DNA from: Firmicutes bacterium UBA5301
GTDB taxonomy: Bacteria > Bacillota > UBA5301
NCBI GenBank assembly: GCA_002408345.1
Contig: DHRX01000072.1
Coordinates: forward strand, 4,589 to 10,495
Length of the DNA: 5,907 nucleotides
Direction of reading: 5' to 3'
Made by a program: the position numbers and the translations under genes. Numbering within the stretch: the stretch's first letter is position 1; each line of letters starts with the position of its first letter. The notes under the pieces are model-generated. The model worked only from the letters and a program-made list of their open reading frames with translations. It was not told the DNA's origin and searched no databases. Of this stretch, positions 1-5,075 are shown in pieces.

Positions 1-781
1 TAGCTTCTACCGGAGCCCAGTTAAGTTCAATTTCCTGACTACGACCGGTAGATACCGCCGCTAAACCCTGGGGCGTGGCTGGGGCCTGGGTATCTGGGGC
101 TATTTGTAACTGCAAAAACCCGCTACCAAGGTTACTGCTGTAGTCGCTGACCTGAGCTAAATCTAGGGTATAGGTAGTACCAGCCTGCCAAGGGCCAACA
201 AACTGACCAGTCTCAGGTAAATATTGCAAATTCGGGAAAATCCTAATTTTACCGCCGGCAACTTGCCACTGATCAGTGCCTAGCATACTATGGCCATCTA
301 CAGTAATATACTCAGAGAATTGGAGCTCTAAGGCGCAAGAGCGGTAGACCATTAAGTCTGTTCCATTCAAGATATCCTGGCTTAAGCCATTAGGATAGCT
401 AACCGTAACCCCTTGGAGTAGGGGCGGGGTCAGATCATTCTCAGGAACGAGAACTAACTCCGCTGTTACCCGGGGTTGGTTAACCCCAACTTGTAACGGT
501 CGTGCCGTATAGTTCTGGATAGTGGCGCTAACTTGGTGCTGACCAAATGGTACCTGGGTAAAGGTCCCCTCAGCTTCTTGGTTTAGAGTAACTACCTGGC
601 TTCCTAAAGCTAACTTACCTGTAAAGGCCTGTTCTCTATAGGGTTCACTGGCATCAACACAGTTGATTACAACTGTACCAACCCGAGGGCTACTCCAAAA
701 GCCGCCACAACCGGTCAGAAAAAAAGGGCCGATTAAGATTACTCCAACTATAATAAGCCAACTTTTCAGCCTCTGCTCCAT
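1..781 (-). CDS. Surface lipoprotein with Ig-like and Fn3 domains (3' end cut by window edge)
   Basis: 260 residues are visible from an ATG at 781; the reading frame is open to the left edge, so the C-terminus is missing. Residues 1-25 form a lipoprotein signal peptide: positive N-terminus (R4, K6), hydrophobic stretch 8-22, and lipobox L-T-G-C with Cys25 as the lipidated residue. Residues about 34-113 look like a small beta-sandwich (PEGA or carboxypeptidase-regulatory-like). About 119-228 resemble a bacterial Ig-like (Big_5 type) domain, including the ALELQFSEYI stretch. From about 233 a fibronectin type III domain begins (APATPQGLAA, then ELNWAPV). The start is supported by a GGTGG Shine-Dalgarno six bases upstream and by lying 17 bases below the tadG-like stop, which suggests one operon. 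Domain names are by eye. The role is inferred: an outer-face protein, perhaps an adhesin or assembly factor, made with the Tad pilus. I do not recognise a named gene. Confidence 0.85.
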   Translation of the reverse strand, partial: MEQRLKSWLIIVGVILIGPFFLTGCGGFWSSPRVGTVVINCVDASEPYREQAFTGKLALGSQVVTLNQEAEGTFTQVPFGQHQVSATIQNYTARPLQVGVNQPRVTAELVLVPENDLTPPLLQGVTVSYPNGLSQDILNGTDLMVYRSCALELQFSEYITVDGHSMLGTDQWQVAGGKIRIFPNLQYLPETGQFVGPWQAGTTYTLDLAQVSDYSSNLGSGFLQLQIAPDTQAPATPQGLAAVSTGRSQEIELNWAPVEA

Positions 782-797
782 CTTTATCCACCGACTT

Positions 798-1706
798 TCA
801 GATTACCAATTTGTAAGAATAAAGACCAAAATCGGTACCACTTGACCCTGATTCGTCGATACTGCCGCTATCGTTACTGACCATCATTTTTAGGAACCGA
901 CCAACCACATAGTTGTTATGCCCGGAACCTCCGACCCCTTCGAGGAAGAAGGCTGCAAACCCGACAACCTGGGCGGAAGTACGTCCTTGCTGCTCTAAAT
1001 ATTTAATAACTGGAACTTTAATAATTCGAGGGCTATCTAGACGGTAATTTTCCCAAGTAGCCAAGGGATCCTGGTTAATCCGGTAAGCCACCCCTTGACT
1101 AGTCGGACCCGATACATTCCCTGGTTCAGTAGGGACAATAGCCCCGAGCTCAAGTACATCTGGGTAGCCGTGCATCATATTGTCTCGATAAACCGCTGCC
1201 CCTTTGCCACCTAAAGCCAGGGCTCCAAAATTACCTTTATAGCTCCCGGCTTGTCCAGCACCCCGCTTTAAAATATATTGCTTACCATACTCAAAGTTAT
1301 GCTGTTCAACCCCAAAAGGCACCGCTCCCGCTAGAGCCTTAACTGATCCAATAACAGCCGCTGACTGCGCTGTTACCAGCTTCGCTTGTTGACCGAAAAG
1401 CCGCCCAAAACTATAGGGGATCTCTTTCTCTAGCGCGACCTTAATACTCATCCCATCACTAGCCACCGTGACTTGGGCTAGTTCTTTGGGACAGCCGTTG
1501 CGTTCCACATACTCCTGGGCAACCACGCTAGCCGCCAGTCCATCCCCGGGTAAGTGTTGGACTCCAGCCAAAACCGCAGCATCAGCGGCCCGAGCTAATT
1601 GGGTCCGGGTATAGTAAAAGAGCCCTAAATCTACTACTAACGCGGCAGAAAAAGTTAGCCCAGCAACAAGGAACATTACCACCAAAGTTAGTGAACCTTT
1701 TTCCAT
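798..1706 (-). CDS. Tad/TadG-like pilus-associated membrane-anchored protein
   Basis: 302 residues. The N-terminus is typical of the Flp pilus-assembly TadE/G-like (Tad) family: one membrane segment at about 5-25, followed by a conserved D26-x-G-x-x-Y...R34-x-x-L-x-x-A-A-D-A-A-x-L-A-G block (26-48). A short Lys-Gly precedes the hydrophobic stretch, but position +5 after that Gly is Val, not Glu, so processing by a prepilin peptidase is doubtful. The rest is expected outside the membrane. It has a Gly-rich central part (about 145-185) and a VPVI...VVGFAAFFLE segment (about 230-255). I have seen this architecture in Tad-domain proteins of Clostridia, but no von Willebrand or catalytic domain is evident. 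The gene follows the tadE-like gene by 11 bases, with GGTGG just upstream of the ATG. The likely role is structural or anchoring in the Tad pilus system; the exact job is unknown. Confidence 0.87.
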   Translation of the reverse strand: MEKGSLTLVVMFLVAGLTFSAALVVDLGLFYYTRTQLARAADAAVLAGVQHLPGDGLAASVVAQEYVERNGCPKELAQVTVASDGMSIKVALEKEIPYSFGRLFGQQAKLVTAQSAAVIGSVKALAGAVPFGVEQHNFEYGKQYILKRGAGQAGSYKGNFGALALGGKGAAVYRDNMMHGYPDVLELGAIVPTEPGNVSGPTSQGVAYRINQDPLATWENYRLDSPRIIKVPVIKYLEQQGRTSAQVVGFAAFFLEGVGGSGHNNYVVGRFLKMMVSNDSGSIDESGSSGTDFGLYSYKLVI

Positions 1707-1717
1707 CTTTCCACCAC

Positions 1718-2110
1718 CTACTCCATGCGCATTACTGTCCGAGCAGTGACGGTCACCGGGTTAGTTGCAAAACTACCATACCCGGGGAAAAGGATTTCTA
1801 CCGGCACCCGTACCTCTACGGTTACCGGCTCACCCCGCTGTCGTTCTGAAGAAGCTGGACTAATTACCGTCTCAACCCCGCTAGCAGTGAGAACGGTCAA
1901 ACTATGGCTAACCGCGATCTGAATCTGGGTATCAGCATAACCCAAAGCAGCGACCCGAGCCCCTTCCCGGGAAGCATTAGTTACAGTTACATAAGCGCTG
2001 AGAACCCGACCAGCATCAATTAGGCCCAGACCCAAAATTAGCAGCACCGTTAGGGCCAAAGAAAGTTCAACGATAGCTTGTCCTCTTTCAGTCCCGCCCA
2101 CCAAGACCAC
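1718..2110 (-). CDS. tadE: TadE-like pseudopilin
   Basis: 130 residues with a GTG start. It carries the TadE signature: an R9-G-Q-A-I-V-E leader, one membrane helix (about 15-33), then D32-x-G-R and N45-A-S-R-E-G-A-R-V-A-A. Cleavage after Gly10 would put Glu15 at +5 of the mature protein, the prepilin peptidase rule, so this is probably a substrate of the adjacent TadV-type enzyme. The remaining residues (about 60-130) are a beta-rich extracytoplasmic region ending in VTVTARTVMRME. The gene starts three bases after the stop of the peptidase gene. Its Shine-Dalgarno GGTGG is formed by the last two Trp codons of that gene, so the two are probably translationally coupled. In Tad systems, TadE-type minor pilins help initiate or stabilise the Flp fibre. 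The assignment rests on family pattern; which minor pilin it equals is not certain. Confidence 0.9.
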   Translation of the reverse strand: MVLVGGTERGQAIVELSLALTVLLILGLGLIDAGRVLSAYVTVTNASREGARVAALGYADTQIQIAVSHSLTVLTASGVETVISPASSERQRGEPVTVEVRVPVEILFPGYGSFATNPVTVTARTVMRME

Positions 2111-2113
2111 CTC

Positions 2114-2629
2114 TTACCACCAAAATCGGCTAACCACTACACCGATAGCAATAGGGATAGCATAAGGTAACCGACCCCATTTACGCTCAGAGTCCAAACC
2201 TTCTAAATGAGGTGGTTGGGCCCCTGGGGTTAGTAAGGACCACAACCAGAAGCTAATTCGCCGTAAAACTTGATGCAGTCGTCCTTCCAAAGCTAACTGC
2301 ACCACCGCCAAGATACCTCCGGCCACCGCTCCGACCAGAAAGGTCCTCCAAACCAAGGTCACCCCGCCGATAGCTCCGATTGTCGCTAAAAACTTAACAT
2401 CGCCGCCACCAATACCGCCAGCTAGATAAGGCAGAAGTAGCAAAAGTAGCCCTAATCCGCAGCCACCTAAGCTAACTAGTAAACCAGACCATCCACTAGC
2501 TAAGCTGTTGAGTAACAGTCCTATACCTGCACAAGGCAGGAGCAGAGCGTTGGGAATCCGCCGATACTTCAGATCGGTATAGACCGCTATTCCTATTAAT
2601 AAGCCCAGTAAGCCATCGGCAACAGTCAG
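2114..2629 (-). CDS. tadV: TadV/CpaA-type prepilin peptidase, apparent CTG start
   Basis: 171 residues if translation starts at CTG 2629. This is an A24-family aspartic prepilin peptidase, an integral membrane enzyme that removes leader peptides from Flp pilin and TadE. Both catalytic aspartates are visible: Asp19 in Y-T-D-L-K-Y-R-R-I-P-N and Asp77 in the G-G-G-D-V-K motif. Several hydrophobic helices surround them (about 5-17, 33-70, 82-108, 155-168). The length suits the short TadV/CpaA class, which lacks the N-terminal methylase domain. No ATG, GTG or TTG occurs in frame between the stop at 2666-2668 and a TTG at 2443, and starting at 2443 would remove Asp19 and the first helices. CTG 2629 has AAAGGGGG (2639-2646) nine bases upstream and begins the protein right before the conserved segment. 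A sequencing frameshift is the main alternative. The gene follows the pilin gene across an intrinsic terminator. Confidence 0.82.
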   Translation of the reverse strand: MTVADGLLGLLIGIAVYTDLKYRRIPNALLLPCAGIGLLLNSLASGWSGLLVSLGGCGLGLLLLLLPYLAGGIGGGDVKFLATIGAIGGVTLVWRTFLVGAVAGGILAVVQLALEGRLHQVLRRISFWLWSLLTPGAQPPHLEGLDSERKWGRLPYAIPIAIGVVVSRFWW

Positions 2630-2638
2630 TTTAGCCAG

Positions 2639-2646
2639 CCCCCTTT
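2639..2646 (-). promoter_or_regulatory. Shine-Dalgarno site deciding the CTG start of the prepilin peptidase
   Basis: AAAGGGGG is a close variant of AAGGAGG and lies nine bases before CTG 2629, inside a stretch with no other ribosome binding site in the right frame. It lies just after the T-tract of the intrinsic terminator, so only read-through transcripts carry it. Confidence 0.6.
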
Positions 2647-2648
2647 GG

Positions 2649-2682
2649 AAAAAAAGACCCCACCTTTAAAAAGAGTAGGGTC
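2649..2682 (-). terminator. Intrinsic terminator between pilin and peptidase genes (probable attenuator)
   Basis: On the minus strand GACCCTAC (2682-2675) pairs with GTGGGGTC (2663-2656): eight pairs including one G-U. Three more pairs (CTT with AAG) form after a one-base bulge, closing a TTTA loop. Seven T residues (2655-2649) follow directly. It lies 27 bases after the pilin stop codon and before the peptidase gene, which has no visible promoter of its own. The simplest reading is a partial terminator. Most transcripts would end here, giving abundant pilin mRNA, while read-through supplies the assembly genes. Confidence 0.85.
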
Positions 2683-2708
2683 AGCACAGTAAAACTTTTT
2701 CTTGCTCC

Positions 2709-2879
2709 TTATTGCGTTGGTAATTCATTAGAAATTTTTGTGAATGTATTAGTCAATTTAGTACCCATAGTTGATAAAACCGTAATAACTACAATAGCTA
2801 CTAACGCAATAATTAAACCATACTCAACCATTCCTTGACCGGTTTCGTCTCTCCAGAGACCGATGATGCGGTTAAACAT
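2709..2879 (-). CDS. flp: Flp/Fap-type Tad pilin precursor
   Basis: 56 residues from ATG 2879. The leader is positively charged and short (MFNRIIGLWRDETG). Predicted cleavage after Gly14 gives a 42-residue mature pilin beginning Q-G-M-V-E-Y-G-L. Glu at +5 and Tyr at +6 are the hallmark of Flp pilins processed by TadV. A single hydrophobic helix (about 21-40, GLIIALVAIVVITVLSTMG) follows, then a short polar tail ending ELPTQ. The product is the major subunit of a thin Tad/Flp fibre used for surface attachment. An in-frame ATG at 2945 would add 22 residues, but it lies in the riboswitch hairpin region. ATG 2879 has GGGAGGTG nine bases upstream of it, so it is chosen. The gene is first in the operon, behind a cyclic-di-GMP riboswitch, and is followed by an intrinsic terminator. 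Confidence 0.95.
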   Translation of the reverse strand: MFNRIIGLWRDETGQGMVEYGLIIALVAIVVITVLSTMGTKLTNTFTKISNELPTQ

Positions 2880-2886
2880 CTCATCA

Positions 2887-2894
2887 CACCTCCC
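2887..2894 (-). promoter_or_regulatory. Strong Shine-Dalgarno of the Flp pilin gene
   Basis: GGGAGGTG is a near-perfect complement of the 16S rRNA 3' end and precedes ATG 2879 by a normal distance. It lies after the leader terminator, so control appears to be at transcription rather than by hiding this site. It also fixes the pilin start at 2879 rather than 2945. Confidence 0.85.
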
Positions 2895-2901
2895 AAGATT
2901 T

Positions 2902-2936
2902 AAAAAACCCACTTCCGCAAAGCCGGCAAATGGGTT
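2902..2936 (-). terminator. Riboswitch expression-platform terminator
   Basis: AACCCA (2936-2931) pairs with TGGGTT (2911-2906). Inside this, TTT pairs with AAG and CCG (2926-2924) with CGG, with one bulged G, closing a short loop. A run of six T (2907-2902) follows. It sits between the cyclic-di-GMP aptamer and the pilin Shine-Dalgarno. Its 5' arm is shared with the competing hairpin at 2929-2946, as expected of a transcription-attenuating riboswitch. Confidence 0.8.
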
Positions 2937-2948
2937 CAGACCCATTGC
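2926..2948 (-). promoter_or_regulatory. Antiterminator hairpin overlapping aptamer 3' edge and terminator 5' arm
   Basis: AATGGGT (2946-2940) pairs perfectly with ACCCATT (2935-2929) around a CTGA loop. Two further pairs (GC 2948-2947 with GC 2927-2926) form across a bulged T. The right arm uses the same bases as the terminator 5' arm. The left arm overlaps the bases expected to close aptamer helix P1 (GCA 2948-2946 with TGC 3034-3032). Mutually exclusive pairing is seen in the sequence; its regulatory use is inferred. Confidence 0.65.
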
Positions 2949-3034
2949 TTCGGTAGCTCGACCGCCGTAGCCTCTCGGCTTTAGACTCGCAGCTTTGCGT
3001 CCCTTTCTTTCGAAAGGTTTGCCATTTTCGTGCA
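2946..3034 (-). promoter_or_regulatory. Cyclic-di-GMP-I (GEMM) riboswitch aptamer
   Basis: The minus strand reads GGCAAACC, then a six-pair stem CCTTTC/GAAAGG capped by a GAAA tetraloop, then GGGACGCAAAGC. A second arm follows, containing GTCTAA, the stem AGCC-GAGA-GGCT and TACGG, and ending in GAGCTACCG. These are the conserved blocks of the GEMM/c-di-GMP-I class: the GNRA tetraloop, its receptor (CTAA with TACGG), and the invariant ACGCAAAG (the A at 2996 corresponds to A47 of the Vc2 aptamer by my count). Weak closing pairs TGC (3034-3032) with GCA (2948-2946) form P1, possibly extended by CCC (3038-3036) with GGG (2943-2941). The aptamer senses the second messenger c-di-GMP and lies in the leader of the Flp pilin operon, followed by a terminator. 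The edges are approximate. Confidence 0.93.
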
Positions 3035-3076
3035 GGGGATCTATTTGGTTGGTATCAGGTGGGTCTTTCTAACTTT

Positions 3077-3105
3077 ATCTTACCAAATAATCCTCAAGTT
3101 ACCAA
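3077..3105 (-). promoter_or_regulatory. Putative sigma-A promoter of the pilin operon
   Basis: TTGGTA (3105-3100) and TAAGAT (3082-3077) are separated by exactly 17 bases; each matches the consensus at four of six positions. The predicted start near 3070 gives a leader of about 190 bases, beginning some 35 bases before the aptamer. It lies in the intergenic space after the degU-like stop. The match is moderate and unproven, but position and spacing fit well. Confidence 0.5.
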
Positions 3106-3145
3106 TCCATCCTTGGCCCTAATCGCAATAGGACTTTCCGCCTAT

Positions 3146-3838
3146 TTAAGGCAGGGTAATCAACTTATTCTTCAAACCAAAAAGAACAGCCTGAGTTCGA
3201 TCGCAGACATCAATTTTACGAAACAAGTTACTAAGATGATTTTTCACGGTCTTTTCACTAATCTTTAGCTGCACGGCAATCTCTCGGTTACTAAGCCCAT
3301 CGGCTAAGCACTGTAAAATCTCGAGCTCTCGAGGGGTCAGGTCATCACCTGGTTGCTTTTCAGCAATAACAGCTACTTCTTTTTTTGATTGACTTATCTG
3401 GGCACAAAACTTGGCCAAAACGGCCGGAGGATAAACAGAACCGCCGCTACAGACAACTCGGATAGTTTCGGCTAAACTAGCCGGATCCGAATCTTTGACC
3501 AGATAAGCTTTGGCCCCTGCTTGCAAAACCTGAAAGACATATTCTTCATCAGAATGAAAGGTGAGAATAATTATTTTGGCTTCCGGCCAGTGGCTGAGGA
3601 TAGCTCGTGTCGCCTGGATACCGTTAAGGTTAGGCATGGTTATATCCAAAACGATTACATCTGGACGGAGGGCTAAGATCTGGGTTACCGCCTCTTCTCC
3701 ATCGGCAGCTTCCCCAATTAATATAATATCATCTTCAAAGGAAAGCACTCGCCGTAAACCTTCCCTAAACAAGGGATGGTCATCGGCGATGAATACACTG
3801 ATTTCATTATCATCAATAACAGGCACTAGTCTTTTCAC
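3146..3838 (-). CDS. degU: DegU/NarL-family response regulator
   Basis: 230 residues, close to the usual length for DegU. The receiver domain (about 13-130) has the acidic pair Asp19/Asp20, the phosphoacceptor Asp65 in V-L-D-I-T-M-P, Thr93 and Lys115. The LuxR/GerE DNA-binding domain (about 165-228) contains LTPRELEIL, then SNREIAVQLKISEKTVKNHLSNL with its recognition helix, and the DRTQAV ending typical of DegU. It should bind DNA when phosphorylated by the kinase encoded just upstream, whose 3' end it overlaps. The start taken here is GTG 3838. A second in-frame GTG at 3826 has AGGTGA eight bases upstream and would give 226 residues, so the true start may be 3826. In Bacillus this family controls secreted enzymes, motility and biofilm; the targets here are unknown, although the pilin operon is next downstream. 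Confidence 0.92.
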   Translation of the reverse strand: MKRLVPVIDDNEISVFIADDHPLFREGLRRVLSFEDDIILIGEAADGEEAVTQILALRPDVIVLDITMPNLNGIQATRAILSHWPEAKIIILTFHSDEEYVFQVLQAGAKAYLVKDSDPASLAETIRVVCSGGSVYPPAVLAKFCAQISQSKKEVAVIAEKQPGDDLTPRELEILQCLADGLSNREIAVQLKISEKTVKNHLSNLFRKIDVCDRTQAVLFGLKNKLITLP

Positions 3839-5006
3839 CTACCGGTATTGGAATAACCGCCGTCACCTGTGTTCCTTTACCTGGAACCGAAGCTAGCTCA
3901 AAAGAACCATGTAACAGTTCGGCTCGTTCTCGCATACTAACTAGCCCAAAATGGTCGTGGCTTTCTTCCCTAGATAAGACTTCATCAAGATCAAAACCAA
4001 CACCATCATCGGAGATAGTAACCTGTACTTGGTCCCGTTGAAAGTACAGGCGAACAACAGTTCGTGACGCTTGGGCGTGTTTTCTTACATTATGCAGGGC
4101 TTCCTGTACCAAGCGGAAAAAAGCAGCCTCGACCGACTTAGGCAGACGTTTTTCCGGACCGAAAACTTCTAACTCAACCTGGTAACCCACATCTTTTTTG
4201 TATTCCTCAATATACTGGGACAATGTGGGAACTAACCCTAAATCATCTAGGCTCATCGGCCGCAAGTTAAAGATAATCTGCCGAACCTCTTTCAATGAAT
4301 CCTTAACTAGTTCCTTTAATTCCAAAAGTTCTTCATGTAACGAGCCTTTACCTAAAAGATAGGTCTTCTCGCATATTTCTGCTCGCAATACAATATTAGC
4401 CATGGCCTGGGCCGGTCCGTCATGGATCTCTCGGGCAATACGCCGCCGCTCTTCTTCTTGGGCTTGAATAATCTGATTACCTAATTGGCTCCAGGTCTTA
4501 TATCCTTCAATTTGAGCAGCCATCCCATTAAGTTTACTTAAAAGAATTTCTAAAGCTGTTGTTAAAGACCCCACCATATCCTCAGCTTGGGCCACTAGGT
4601 TGTTAATCCGTATTAGACGGCGTTCCGCTTCAGACCGGGCTTGTTTCAGCTCTCTTTCCCGCTCACGGTTAACCGCTAACTCCATCTGAGCATCTTGGGC
4701 ATCAATATAAGCGTGGTGAATATCTTCTTCCGAATACCGGGAAAAATCGCTACTAACCTGCATTAATCGAGTTCGTAGCACCCGGTACTTCCGTTCACAC
4801 TGGTCCACCTTCTCAACTACAGCTTTAGTACGTTTCTTTATTTCCTCTAATTCTGCCCGGACTCGGAGGTACTCTTCCCGAGCGGTACTGGCTACGTCAA
4901 ACATCTTGACTTTGCCTCGGTCCAAAGCAGAAATAGCTTCGGTCATGATCTCTTCCATGACCGTTACAGTTAATTCATTTTGATGATTTCCCTGTTTTTC
5001 AGCCAT
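3813..5006 (-). CDS. degS: DegS-like cytoplasmic sensor histidine kinase
   Basis: 397 residues, slightly longer than Bacillus DegS. There is no signal peptide or membrane helix, so it is a soluble kinase. Residues about 15-180 form a long charged, coiled-coil-rich DegS sensor domain (with the FSRYSEEDI segment). The HisKA_3 dimerisation domain has R-E-I-H195-D-G-P-A-Q, with His195 as the phosphorylation site, and LRPMSLDDLGLVPTL (248-262), characteristic of DegS. The ATPase domain has the N box (Q-E-A-L-H-N306), D-D334-G-V-G-F, F-G-L-V-S-M-R-E-R and G-K-G-T. It phosphorylates the DegU-like regulator, whose gene overlaps its 3' end by 14-26 bases depending on the regulator start. The ATG at 5006 lacks an obvious Shine-Dalgarno. 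A later in-frame ATG (4946) has GGAAGAG only three bases upstream of it, so the exact N-terminus is unsure. The input signal cannot be read from the sequence. Confidence 0.93.
   Translation of the reverse strand: MAEKQGNHQNELTVTVMEEIMTEAISALDRGKVKMFDVASTAREEYLRVRAELEEIKKRTKAVVEKVDQCERKYRVLRTRLMQVSSDFSRYSEEDIHHAYIDAQDAQMELAVNRERERELKQARSEAERRLIRINNLVAQAEDMVGSLTTALEILLSKLNGMAAQIEGYKTWSQLGNQIIQAQEEERRRIAREIHDGPAQAMANIVLRAEICEKTYLLGKGSLHEELLELKELVKDSLKEVRQIIFNLRPMSLDDLGLVPTLSQYIEEYKKDVGYQVELEVFGPEKRLPKSVEAAFFRLVQEALHNVRKHAQASRTVVRLYFQRDQVQVTISDDGVGFDLDEVLSREESHDHFGLVSMRERAELLHGSFELASVPGKGTQVTAVIPIPVGEKTSACY
4940..4963. repeat. Perfect 8-bp inverted repeat inside the start of degS
   Basis: CGGTCATG (4940-4947) is repeated inverted as CATGACCG (4956-4963) around eight bases. 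It falls in codons about 15-23 of the degS-like gene. It could form an mRNA hairpin or serve as a dimeric protein site, or arise from the codons for V-M-E-E-I-M-T. No function is assigned. Confidence 0.6.
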
Positions 5007-5044
5007 AAGTAGGTATTCGTGACAAAAAATGGCCTACCCTGCTT

Positions 5045-5075
5045 ACTATAATTACCAGCAGTTAGATTTCGTCAC
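5045..5075 (-). promoter_or_regulatory. Weak candidate promoter for degS-degU
   Basis: TATAGT (5050-5045) matches the -10 consensus at five of six positions. GTGACG (5075-5070) is a poor -35 at a 19-base distance, inside the end of the upstream gene. A start near 5038 would leave a leader of about 32 bases. The 55-base gap before degS has no clear terminator, so read-through from the glycosyltransferase gene is equally possible. Confidence 0.25.

Noticed and set aside
663..845. Plus-strand open frame of 60 codons
   Set aside because: It lies opposite the lipoprotein and tadG-like 3' end, with no family resemblance; it is an antisense shadow.
1725..1922. Plus-strand open frame of 65 codons
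   Set aside because: It is fully antisense to the tadE-like gene, which has a clear family signature.
2114..2443. Prepilin peptidase starting at TTG 2443
   Set aside because: This would delete catalytic Asp19 and the first membrane helices, which are intact in the same frame upstream.
2639..2663. GTG at 2663 as the peptidase start
   Set aside because: It is in another frame, would need loss of one T from the seven-T run, and lies in the terminator stem. It remains possible only if that run is a sequencing error.
2709..2945. Longer pilin form starting at ATG 2945
   Set aside because: The extra codons lie in the antiterminator/terminator, no ribosome site precedes it, and the normal Flp leader begins at 2879.
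3127..3146. Hairpin AATAGG/CCTATT just after the degU-like stop, considered as a terminator
   Set aside because: The stem is only six pairs and no T-tract follows it on the minus strand.
3059..3268. Plus-strand open frame of 69 codons
   Set aside because: It covers the pilin promoter region and the end of the degU-like gene in antisense, with no recognisable protein features.
3561..3896. Plus-strand open frame of 111 codons
   Set aside because: It is antisense to the receiver-domain coding region; its composition is that of a shadow frame.
5009..5037. Inverted repeat GTAGG/CCTAC before degS
   Set aside because: Five-base arms with a 19-base loop are easily explained by chance and no T-rich tail follows the stem.
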